Below are positions 30,340 through 42,331 of a stretch of 64,000 nucleotides of DNA, piece after piece. A model generated the notes under the pieces. It was not told where the DNA came from. It worked only from the letters and a program-made list of their open reading frames with translations, and made no database searches. The position numbers were made by a program, and so were the translations under genes. The first letter of the stretch is position 1. Every line of letters begins with the position of its first letter. Source of the DNA: Axinella damicornis (taxonomy: Eukaryota; Porifera; Demospongiae; Axinellida; Axinellidae); the NCBI GenBank assembly GCA_963931865.1, contig OZ007510.1, forward strand, positions 6,859,399 to 6,923,398. The letters are read 5' to 3'.

Positions 30340-33300
30340 TCATAACCGCATACGTTTCACCATTGGTGTATCTGACCCAAATTCAAATGGAATACTAGTA
30401 CTACTGCTTGGTCTCTTCCGTCCAACTCCAAATAGTTCACTGTCACTCAAGACACAAGAGTCATCTCTAAATAGAGCCCGTCTTCTTGGGCTGGGCAGGG
30501 AGTTGCTGGAGTAGCATGGTCCCTGCAGGCAGTTTAGTCCTGATACAGTTGTTGGTGCGAGGGGTCGTTGATGGGAGACTGCTAAATCTGCAAAGTCTTC
30601 AACCCTGTCTGTGCTGGAAGGGTCGGGGTAGGGTTTGTCGAGGAGGAAAGCTAGCAGTTCCTCCCGCTTAATATGTCTCCTCTTCTTCTTGGCCCAGGCA
30701 ATGAGGTCTCTTGTTTTCTTTCTTTGGCCGTACTTCACCCCACACTCCATGCACTGTCTGCACACCTCAGAGGAACCTAAACAAGAAACACAAAATTCGT
30801 TGCCGGATGTTAATTTGGCAACAACTATTATGGAAACATAGAAATGTGTGCATTTGTATGGTCAGTTGACAGAGGATTGTGGCTTCAATGTTTCCAGCAA
30901 TCATGGCATCGCCTGAACCATTCTTCTGGACTGAAAAACACTAGGACTAATAGATCTAGTTCGGTCAAAACTGGTCCAGCCGTATGTCTCTGCAGTACTC
31001 TCACTTGAAGCAACGCACAGGTTCTTATTTTACATTCCACTAACCTGGCTTAGCTATAACTAAATAAGTATACAAATCTGTCTGTAATGCTCAGGAATGC
31101 ACTTATAGCAGCCCTGGACCCCGAAACCTTTAGCTGGTGCTTCCAGTGAGGCTCTTCTGAGTACATATCACGTACTGTATGTATGAAATTTTAGCTGTTT
31201 TGGCCATTAACTTCGGTAGGTAGCCCACTACAGCCACAGTTGATAGCACATCTTAGCCCTTATTTCCGAGGCTTCCCGTTGCGAGAGGAGGGGGCTGGTT
31301 TCATCACTTGAGAATGGCAGTAAAGTCCACTTTCCAGTGGAAAGGATCTGCCCACCAGAAGCCCCTGACTTGCTGGGCAGCCAAACAAAGAGTGAATCCT
31401 AACCAAGCAGAAGAAATCCCGAGGCGGCAAACAGGAAAGAGATCAGCTGGTGTACAATATCTACAACATGTAGAGGAGGGTGCACACAGTCATGTGACAT
31501 AATGTACGTAAGTGAATTTGGTTTTCTGTGTTCTCGGTGGTGTTTACGAGTGTCTCAACAAAACTGACATCATTTGAAAGCTTTTTGTGGAGTAGATTCT
31601 GAATAATTTATGCTGTCAACCCAGGATCACTTAGGCTGTATGGCCTCTTAAAGGATCGGCTGCGCGGGATGGCGGAGAAGCCAGCGCTACAAGGCACTCC
31701 TGGTATAATACTCTAATTGGAATTCAGCCTGCCCAACCGGAAGCGTTTTCAAGGCACTCCTACGTACCTCTCAAACTCCCCAATCGCAGCTAGCTTCACT
31801 TCTCGTCAGCACGTTTTGGTCCCAGGCTATGTTGACATGGGAATGAGGCTGTTGAGGTTAGGAATGTAAAACACACAATTATTTCCACTCGAGCGCAGCG
31901 CATAGTCACATGCGCAGAAACCTCTACGTCTACAAAGACAGCAACCTAAGTAGCATTCTTTTAGTCACTCAGATCTTCAAACTTGCATTAATTGGCAAAC
32001 ACATCCTAATTGCTGATGCCCTCAAAACGCTTCAATTAGGCCAACCCCATGCTCTTGAAACTGTGCCACAACCTCAGCATGCCAAGTGATGTTTGAAGTC
32101 CATACTTCAAACAGCATGGGAGTGAACATGCCAAATCATCAGCACATACCCAATTGTATGTGTACAGTAAGTGATTAATCAAGAAGCCCTGTGGTCACCC
32201 ACTCCTCACTCTAGTAAGGCCACTCACTAGATGTGCACCAGTGAAGTCACTTGACCTGGCAGTGAAGCTATTAGACCTGCCACTAGACCTGGGAGTAGAG
32301 GCACTGTACCATCGAGCGAGGCACCAGGTCTACAATGTAGTGGCCTTGCTCCGAGGTCTAGCCCACGCAGGACTGATGCTAGTGTGCTCATACATGTACA
32401 TGTGTAGGAACACAACAAACTGTTGGAGTGTGTACAGTCAGTGCATGTATACACACAAAGCTACCTTTGTACAGCTGGGTGACAGCGCTGGCACTCTCGT
32501 GAAATGGCACCCAGGCTGATAGCCCCGCTTGCTGCTGGCAGTCTGGGAAGGGAAGACATTTACCGGGTGTAAGTGTAAGCTGCTCCACACATATCTGCAC
32601 CATATAGCTTCATGTACTTTGGTAACCAGGAGTCTAAGAAATACAGAAGCTCAGCATGTGGTGCAGGTGGAAGGAGAGCCTGGAGTAACATGCCGAGCTG
32701 AGAGACACTACGTCAATATTTCGAAGGACTGTGCATTAGCATACCATTGAGGACAGGGAATCAGTTTAGTGGTCTAGCTGAAGCACAGTAGCATTCTTGT
32801 GCCTTTGATGTTGCATAAAGAATGCAACCAAACCACAAGTATGCACACCCACTGTATAGAAGCGGTTTTGGCTACAACACTGCAGTTACACCAAAACAAT
32901 TCACTACTGCATGCCCACCTGAACAAAAAGTGCTTTTTCAGCTTACATGTACGAACCAATAACCTGAGAACGTTCTGGTGTGCCCGAGACAAGGACATTA
33001 CTTACATAATTATGATAACACAGAATTATCGCACCATAGGCTGTACACACAATACTTTTGTCACCAATTCAATGGACCCCTCTATCAATGTAAAAGTAAC
33101 TATAAAGTGCACAGATCGTTTCCCATACCACCACACGATTCCTTGTCCTAGTCTACCCCCCCCCCCCCTCCCACCTCCAGGTCACCTTCGCTACCAAGAG
33201 GAGGTCTGACGCAATAACGTCACAATCCTTAAGCCAAAAAATATTAAATATGGGCGACAGAAGTGCTCTAGGGATGGGACTGCAATATGGGGTTTGACCA

Positions 33301-33979
33301 TGCTGAAGCTATCTGCATGGTTAGTCAAAACTGCCATTACACGATTTACTAACCTTCAACAGGCAGCCTGATGGCTGTTGAACACTAGCCAAGCAATGAG
33401 AGGTACATTTGATCAGCCAGATAGTTTCAGCATGGTTGAAACCCCAGAACGCTTCTGATGCCTGCATTTCACATTTGTCACTTCGGAATGGTCCTTAGAG
33501 CATCCACAAATGAGTTGTGATGCTATCATGTAGTACCTTCTCTGTTCACTACCGGCCGTAAACGTTGTTGTAAGGCACACGTACACGGGGGTACTTTTGT
33601 GGTAATCCATGCTGAGGAGTAAACCTACAAATATAGCCTAACAGGCATGCAATAGGACCTTCCAGCCTTATTCCCACTGGGAGTCATGGAGCTGTTATGT
33701 ATATAAACAACAGAATCACTTGAGGAGAGGGCCCATCCCGACCGAGACCGACACACCTCTGGCCTTCCACCCCGTCACAGAGGAAATGGGTCTATCAAGA
33801 ATACCTCTGAAGAGGTGGGCCACAGCAGTGGCAGAATCCTGAAATGCCAGCCACAGTTTCTGTGATGCCAGTTCTCTCTCCCTCAGCAGCTGCTGGTCAA
33901 GATCACCGTCTGCCTCGGCCTCCTGGATGTACTGCTCTTCTAGTGGGGAGAGGTAGTTGCTGTCTCGACCTTCCGCCAT
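30340..33979 (-). CDS. HAPSTR1: HAPSTR1 (C16orf72) orthologue, stress-response regulator
   Basis: Three exons, 33979-33805, 32542-32465 and 30776-30340, join in phase 1 to encode 229 residues. Family landmarks in order: EEQYIQEAEADGDL, QKLWLAFQDSATAVAHLF, GLSAWVPFHESASAVTQLY, then TRDLIAWAKKKRRHIKREEL, and a basic C-terminus (PMVKRMRL). The two repeated W-F-S/A-TAV-L-Y helices define the family. The human protein (275 residues) binds the ubiquitin ligase HUWE1 and tunes stress and p53-linked signalling in the nucleus. The acidic N-terminus and the serine-rich tail are shorter here. Introns of 2.3-kb total include retained AT-rich unique DNA. It is divergent from GSPT1 and lies near USP7. Confidence 0.93.
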
Positions 33980-34845
33980 CTGTGCTACACCTACCAGCTG
34001 GAACGGTCAATAAACTAGCATAAATCACACTCAAAAATTACTCTACCACAATGGTACCGGTGGCACACTCATAAAAATACAGGCAGGAGAAAGTGGGGAG
34101 AGAGCTGTTGAATTTCTGCTACTTAGGTACCAATCGCCACAAAGGATTTTGTGAAGACACATCATAACCAAAAGTCCATTCCAGCTCTACTCACAATACA
34201 AAACCGTGTCAAGGTTTACTCTATTTACCGCCCACCATCCAAATATTCTTGTCTGCAAAAGCTAATGGCAACCTCCTCAGCACAGGTGCGCAAACTCCAT
34301 TGTTTGAACTTTAAACGTCTAGAATATACACGTCTTGTTCACTAACGGTGAGCAATTTAACCATACTAATTTCAAACCTCAAACTACTAGCTTGAATTTG
34401 CAAGCCATCTACCGAAAAAAAGAAAAGGAAAAGAGATCACATTACCAGTACTGAAGTTACCTTTCGAACATAAACCAAGCACCCACCTATCACTCGGTTA
34501 CTTCGCGGTCCGACGCTGTAGCCAGTACAAACGGGAACGCTAATAACGCCTGTGCTGCGCTGTCCACGTCCGTATACTTGGCGTTACACGTGATCTTTCA
34601 CGTGCTCATTTGAGTGTCACATGGATTCGATGGTGCAAGCGCATCCGATCAGACCAAAGGCTGTTCAATAAAGAACCGAAGAAGAAGATACTGTGTGAAC
34701 ATCTGCCCAGACTTTAACTTGCTAGGGAAATCACTGTCATCTTCTGTCTCTTCACATCCTGATTCGTGGTGATTGTTGAAGTGGACCCAGAAGAGAATAC
34801 AGGGACATTGTTGACAAAGAAGAGGCATTTCTTACAGCCTCAGTC
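33980..34845. promoter_or_regulatory. Bidirectional promoter region HAPSTR1/GSPT1
   Basis: 866 bp separate the two divergent ATGs. The segment about 34495-34580 has CpG-rich words (CTTCGCGGTCCGACG, GTCCACGTCCG) and inverted CACGTG-like sites (TTACACGTGATC, TTTCACGTGCTC). A TTTCTTACAG just before the GSPT1 ATG could be an acceptor of a 5' UTR intron. Confidence 0.45.
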
Positions 34846-37800
34846 ATGTCTATACCACCAAATTCATGGGATGCTGCTCAGGGTGGAGACTTCAATGCTC
34901 GCTTTGGAAGAATGAATGTTAACGCACAGCCATTTGTTCCGAATGTTGGCGCTCAGCCGTTTATGCCTGCCGTCTACCCCCCGTATGGCTACCCAGCACA
35001 TGGTATGCGTCGTGATTTGATTTTTGTTATATAATATTGTGTGGCCCAAAGTAGATGATCGAATGCCCATAGTGGAGTGTTACTGTAACCAATATACCGG
35101 GTAACCCTAACCTCATAAACCGGTATGACCACTGAGGCATACATGTATGCTTGCACAGATTTATGAGTGTAAATAAACAAGAAGGCAAGATGATGATTGT
35201 GGGGTAATGAAACTGTCTTCATGGGTTCCTACTGTTATCGTAGTCAATTTCCTTTATCTCATGCACTATTGATGATTCCACCAATTGTGCATGTGCATAT
35301 AGGACCCCCACAGATGCACCCTGCCACAGTGTATGGCCACCACCCTCCCCCAGGGGTGCGCATGGGAATGCACCAGGCCATGCCTCATGGTAAGAATTCA
35401 TGTGCACTGGCAGACCCACACATAGTTTACACTTTGTATTCAGTTCATGTGGCAGTGTTATGGCTTCACCATTTCTGTCTTTGTACTGGACATGCATGTC
35501 TGTACTGGTCATGCTCGTGCTGGGTATGCTCTGGGCATGCCTGTACTGGTCATGTCCTTTCCTGTACTGGACATGCTCGTACTGGACATGCTCGTAGTGG
35601 GCATGCTTGTACTGAGCATGCCTGTACCGGGCATGCTTGTACTGGGCATGCCTGTACTGGGCATGCTCGTACTGGGCATGCTCGTACTGGGCATGCCTGT
35701 ACTGGTCATGTCCTTTCCTGTACTGGACATGCTCGTACTGGGCATGCTTGTACTGGGCATGCTCGTACTGGGCATGCTCGTACTGGGCATGCCTGTACTG
35801 GGTATGCTCATACTGGGCATGCCTGTACTGGGCATGCTCGTACTGGGCATGCCTGTACTGGGCATGCCTGTACTGGGCATGCTCATACTGGGCATGCTCG
35901 TACTGGGCATGCCTGTACTGGGCATGCTCGTACTGGGCATGCTTGTACTGGGCATGCTCGTACTGGGCATGCCTGTACTGGGCATGCTCATACTGGGCAT
36001 GCCTGTACTGGGCATGCCTGTACTGGGCATGCCTGTACTGGGCATGCTCATACTGGGCATGCTCGTACTGGGCATGCCTGTACTGGGCATGCTCGTACTG
36101 GGCATGCCTGTACTGGGCATGCTCGTACTGGGCATGCTCGAACTGGTCATGCCTGTACTGGGCATGCCTGTACTGGGCATGCTCGTACTGGACATGCTCG
36201 TACTGGGCATGCTCGAACTGGACATGCTCATACTGGGCATGCTCGTACTGGGCATGCTCGAACTGGACATGCTCATACTGGGCATGCCTGTACTGGACAT
36301 GCTCATACTGGGCATGCCTGTACTGGACATGCTCATACTGGGCATGCCTGTACTGGACATGCTCGTACTGGGCATGCTTGTACTGGGCATGCCAGTATTA
36401 GGTGTGTTCATTCCAGTGGTCGTGTGCCTGGGAATGCTGTATGTGAGACTAGCAGTCTTGCTTCTGAGTCACAGCTTGGGAATGGAACAGGAGTTGTCAG
36501 CTGTGTGCATGTGGTTGTACAAGTACATGTGTACACTGCCAAACTGGTGGAGACCACATCTGCCACTACCAAGGTATTGACATGAGCCACACAATTATAT
36601 GTTCGTATTGTTACTTGTGGCAGCTTTGACATGACCCCATCCAATAACTTAATGCATTCCAATGACCACTTCAAAGGAATTAGACCAGGAAGCACCCTCT
36701 GGGGAAACCCTACCTCTGGCTACAGTTACACTATCTGATGTGCATGAGGCATGAAGGGAGAGGCGAGAGAGCCTTGCTGGAAGTCACTTTATAGTACAGT
36801 GTACATTGAACCTCATAATTGCCGATCGCATTAGGACAGGGCTCTGATTGGGGATCTATTGTATGTATGTACGTTGGTACCGCTGCAAGGGTTTTGATAG
36901 TGTACGTGTACAGGCCATCCCATTGGTACTGTGATATGCTGGTGCCCCAACAAGTATACCCACACACTGCACACATCTCACACTGCACACATCGCACACT
37001 GTACACACTTTGCAGGGCAGTACATGATGCCTCAGGGAACAGCTTCTCCTCAGGGTGTCTCCAGACAACAACAACATGGAATGGGACCACCCAAACCCAT
37101 CCCTGGTTAGCTACGTAATGTACATGTACCTGGGACTAGCCTCGTTCCCAGGCTCCTCCCAGCTGGGTTGGAGCCGGGGGAACAAGGTCATGACTGTGCA
37201 TGTAGTTGTGCGTGTGAATCTGTTAGTAACCGGATTTCAAGGGGTTCGTGGGCGGGACTAGACTTGACATGCGTGACATTCATGCTTGTTGGACTAGACC
37301 CCGCACTTCACGTAAGTAGCGTAGCATATCTCTTCAGATATATAAGATGGAATTCGTACAAGACACTACATCCACACCACAGTGTTAATGCTCTTTGCCA
37401 GAGACGCTGTACACAAGCTGTTGGTGTGTGAGAGTAATGCGCTACACTAGACTCCTCATACAGATGCAGTGAGGGAGGCAACAAGAGCTTGTAAGGCCTC
37501 TCTGCACAGTACGCAGAACTGCCCGGCACAGGACTCACGTGGATGCAATTGGGAAGCAGTAGCTGAAGCAAGTGAAGCATATGCATCATACAGCATTCTC
37601 CTCTGGGTGTCTCCAGACCATACACAGTGGTGTGGAATGTGACCACCCAAAGTTAGTGTGGTGACATTCCACAGCAGGGTTGTGTAGTATGCACACTGTG
37701 TGCATGTGATCTCTGCATGTTCAGTGTTGATACATGACATATGTTGCAGAAGTGATCACGTTGTGCAGTAGAAAGGTTTGCTTCGTAGTCGGTTTGTTTT

Positions 37801-40800
37801 GGATAGGTTTGTCTGTTGTCCTGTGCCTTCTGCACAGCGGGAAGGAGAGAGGATCGCCCTCCAAGTCGCATGCCTGCTTGGGCTTGGGCTTTGGGTGCCG
37901 CCTCTGTGCTCTGTCTCCCATGTACCTGACCTTGTCTTGCATATGACCAGATTTTTCAGAAATCGCTTCTGTTATTGCATTGCTGCAAGCTATCAGAATC
38001 TTATGCGTGTCAATGTGCATACCACCAATCTTGGAGACTATGCAAGAGTGCTGCACAATCTTGAGACCGCATTACACATGTGTATGTAACTATCCTTGCT
38101 TGAACCTTTGGCATCTGCTGGTGATGGTGCATGTGTGTCACATGTTGGTGCTTTGTGTCACATGATGGTGCTGTGCGTCACATGATGGTGCTGTGTGTCA
38201 CGTGATGGTGCTTTGTCACGTGATGGTGCTGTGTGTCACATGTTGGTGCTGTGCGTCACATGATGGTGCTGTGTGTCACGTGACGGTGCATGTGTGTCAC
38301 ATGATGGTGCTGTGTGTCACATGATGGTGCAGTACCTTTGTTACATTTATTAAGTGCGGTGAGAGACACTAGAGTCTAGGCTGTTACAAGCAGCAAGATT
38401 CTGTTCTATCTCAAACGCAAGGAGTGATTGTAAACCAAGTAAAATGCAACAGCTAATAGTGTCCACTGTCGGATGTAGTACCACGTACCTGACTTGCCAG
38501 AGCTTAAGATTAGGAAGAAACTATAGTTCCTGTGGACATAGTTCCTGTGCATGCTATTTTGATCTGTGTAGTCTCAAGGCCTCTTGAGATTGACTTTTGG
38601 TAGCTGTACACGCACTAGTTGCCATTTTTCTGAGCAAAACTCACACAACACACTGTCACTGACCAATTGGTGAATATTAATTGGCGTGCCCCTGCTATCA
38701 ACATGTTCACTCCAAGATCAGAAGTGGTTCTTCACTCTTACTACTGACACCTGTGACTTTGCAGTCTCATACCGAGACCCCACATAAGCGGAATGCAGGA
38801 TCTGGGTATGAGACCGTATACAGTAACGTCATTACAATCACTTTTTGTTGTCTTCCCTGTAGTTTCTGCACTAGAAAGTGAGCAAATATCACACGACCCA
38901 ACTCAGCATTCGTCTGCAGTTCACCAACAGCAGCTGTTTGGCGAGCACCACCATTTGATGCAGGTACCCCAGCCACTGGACAACCCTCCCTCGCACCAAG
39001 GTTTAGCAGGCAAACAGTACTTACAGACTAGCCCCCAGACTTCAAGGGGACAGAGTGGTGTTACTGTCGCAGGTAGACCAGAGAGAAGAAGCCCTCCAAA
39101 GGTAGACTTACCTCTGTCGTCTTCATCATCAGATAGTGGCAAACTTTCACAGGATAACCCGGTAGACTCGTGGGAAGACATCGCTGATGGTGGTGCTACT
39201 GTTACACAGTTTGAAACTCAAAATATTAAAGACACCGGCCCACCTCAGCAGCCGAAAGTGTCCTCCTCTAAGAGTGCCAGTAGTGAGCGGACGACGAGGA
39301 AAAACCCTTCCCCAAATCTATCTGAGAAGTCTTCAAAGGGGAAGTCATCAGCTGATGGGGAGGGAGGCCAGGGGAGAAAGATGGTTGCTGCCCCGCCTCC
39401 AAAGAAGGAGGACGATAAGGAGAATGTGAACATTGTGTTTATCGGGCATGTGGGTGAGTTTACTTTGATTCGGTTATGTATACATATGTGTGGCTTGGTT
39501 TGTGAAGGTGGGCTGTTTACATTGTCTCTGATGCTTACATTTCTGAAAGTTCAAGTTTCTGAAATATGTATGGTCAAAGTACGATAATTGTACTGTTGAC
39601 CTTTGCACCCTACCCAACCAGTTACAATGTAGGTGAAGGAAACTTCTTGCTTAACATTTCTGTGCAGTGCCTGTGTAGGTGGTCAAGGATCCCCGTATAA
39701 GCTGCTGGTTTGTGTTCCATCAGCTCCAGTGGGGTATGATATCCCAATGCAACTTGTCGTACATACCATAGTCGCTCGCTATTAGGTGCAGCTGACTTAT
39801 AGGCGCATACACCCTGTTAGGCGCAGGTTCAACTCTCCTCTTTATTAAGTGCTGAAGTCGTCGTTTTCTCAGCCGTTTTTGATCGTACGGAGTGGAAAAA
39901 GCTGTGATTCGAAATGAAGCACACTTCCTATTCAAGGAATGTCATTCGGAATTAAGTGCATTTCCTTCCTGTGGAGATGGAGGTGCATGTGCCTAATAGC
40001 AAGCGACTACGGTACACAGATTGTTATGCAGTCCAGTCCTGCAAGTGGTTGACTCTCTCTCTCTCTTCTGCTTCTAGATGCCGGCAAGTCAACAATTGGA
40101 GGACATGTGATGTGAGTGATGTGTACAGTTCAATTGAGGGTTCTGGAGGCTGAAAATGACTTTGAGAAATACTATGGGCCCTAAAGAATTAATGTGCAAG
40201 GCAATAGGTGATCAGATTTGTGAAAATTGGATAGCCTATCCTCCTTCCCAGGCTGCATGTATCTCCCGCTCTGCTTTCTTGACCACATGCATACTGAACT
40301 TCGGACTCACACAGATTCTCCAGTCTTTGGTCTGCACAGAGAGCTGCCCAGCTCAAGACGTGCAGGCAAAATGGGGAGCATGGTACCTATGCTTTCCTTG
40401 TTTCTTTAGTAGGCGACCTGTGTATTTTTTCTTCTTGTTTTGCAGGTATCTGACGGGCCAGGTAGACAAGCGGACGCTGGAGAAGTACGAGAGAGAGGCA
40501 AAAGAGAAGAACAGGGAGACGTGGTACCTGTCATGGGCACTCGACACCAACCAGGAGGAGAGGGACAAGGTGGGTGGGAATGTTGTGTGGGTGGGACACC
40601 AGTGTGTCATGTGACTGATTCTGAGCAGTCTGATTGGAAGGGTATAGTGGCTGAGGTGTAGTGTAGTAGCTCAATGCCAGTTGATTGGCCCATCAGTATC
40701 TTTTGTTGCTACATGTATAGGGTAAGACTGTAGAGGTCGGGCGGGCTGCGTTTGAGACAGACAAGAAGCGTTTCACAATCCTGGATGCCCCTGGACATGC

Positions 40801-42299
40801 TGGGTTTGTTCCCAACATGATAAGCGGGACGGCACAGGCTGACATTGGAGTTTTGGTGAGTTTGATAATGGCAGTGCAGTTCTGGAGTTTGGTCACCAGC
40901 AATTTTGTGTGGGGAGGGATTAGTGATTAGTACTGGAATTATTTTTCATCGCACACACATGCACAAACACATCATGCACCAACACACACGAACTCACTCA
41001 CACCCAAACACCCAAAACACACCCACATACCCACACACCCACACACTCACGCATTCTGCAGGTGATTTCTGCCAGGAGGGGAGAGTTTGAGACTGGCTTT
41101 GAGCGGAGAGGACAGACTAGGTACCACTAGTCTTGTAGTTACAGTAACTACGACTGTGTTGTTTTCTCTCTTTTCACTCCCCTCTTGTACACCCCACCCT
41201 CTCACGTGTACCCCCTGCATACCCCCACGGCCCCACCCTGACCTGTGTCCCCCTTCTTCCCTGTTCACCTCCTCTCACCCTTTCTTGTCCCATCCCCCCC
41301 TTTGCTCCTTCCCTCTCCTTACCTTTCTCTCTCTTCCCCTCTTCTTTCCTTTCCCTTTCCCTCTCACCTTCCCACCCCTTTACCTTTCCCCATGCTCCCC
41401 TTACCCTTTCTCCACCCCTCCCCTTTCTCCACCCCTCTTTCCCCTCCCCTCCCCATTCTCTTTCCCACTCTTCCCCTCCCCTTCCTCTTCCCACCCCACC
41501 CCTCCCCATCCTCTTCCCTCCCCTTCCTGTTTCCCACTCTTCCCCTCTCCACATCCCACCTCTCCCTATCCTCTCCCCTTCCTCTCCCCTCCTCTTCCCT
41601 CCCCCCCCTCTCCTTCCCTCTCTTGCCTCTGTTCTCCTTACACTCAGAGAGCATGCCATGTTGGCAAAGACCGCAGGAGTGAAGCATCTTGTGGTTCTCA
41701 TCAACAAGATGGATGACCCTACCGTCAGCTGGTCTGAAGAAAGGTGTGTCCTGCATGGATGGCTAGTTGCCACTAGGGGATTCCCCTTAAGAGTATCCTT
41801 CTGTGAGATGTCCAGTTCGACGGCCATATAGTGGATGGATACATGTAGGTTCTGCACAACAGAAATTGTGATACAGGGGAGTTGGATGCCACTTGAAAGA
41901 TCTCTGCTTTGGAAGTTGAATTATTTCTGCATACATTGTACTTCCCTGCGTTGTGGCAAAAATTTTGAAGTCGACTTAACTAACCTGGGTAAACGTTGTG
42001 GGGCCATGTGTTCACTAATGTGTTTGTTGTGCAGGTATGAGGAGTGCAAGACAAAGCTAACTCCGTTTCTGAAGAAGGTTGGCTTCAACCCTAAAACAGG
42101 TGAGTGACCTTTGACCCTTGGCAGGTGATTGCCCTCCCACCCTCTCCTAAAATGAAAAAAAAAAAACGGAGAAGACATGACCCTCTAAATTGGTTCATTC
42201 TTCTCTTGCACGCGCACACGCACACACGCACACGCACACACGCACACGCACACACGCACACACACGCACACACGCACACACGCACACACACACGCACAC

Positions 42300-42331
<32 letters not shown>

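Noticed and set aside
35197..36585. A 462-codon plus-strand open frame and its overlapping partners of 377, 300 and 254 codons
   Set aside because: They are products of the 15-bp stop-free minisatellite inside GSPT1 intron 2. All frames are open and composition is purely repetitive.
39764..40014. tRNA-derived SINE, because GGTTCAACTC resembles a B box
   Set aside because: No convincing A box at the right distance, and the copy has TIRs, which fit a DNA transposon better.
41087..41857. Long frames of 209 and 227 codons on both strands
   Set aside because: Low-complexity pyrimidine/purine intron between GSPT1 exons 8 and 9.
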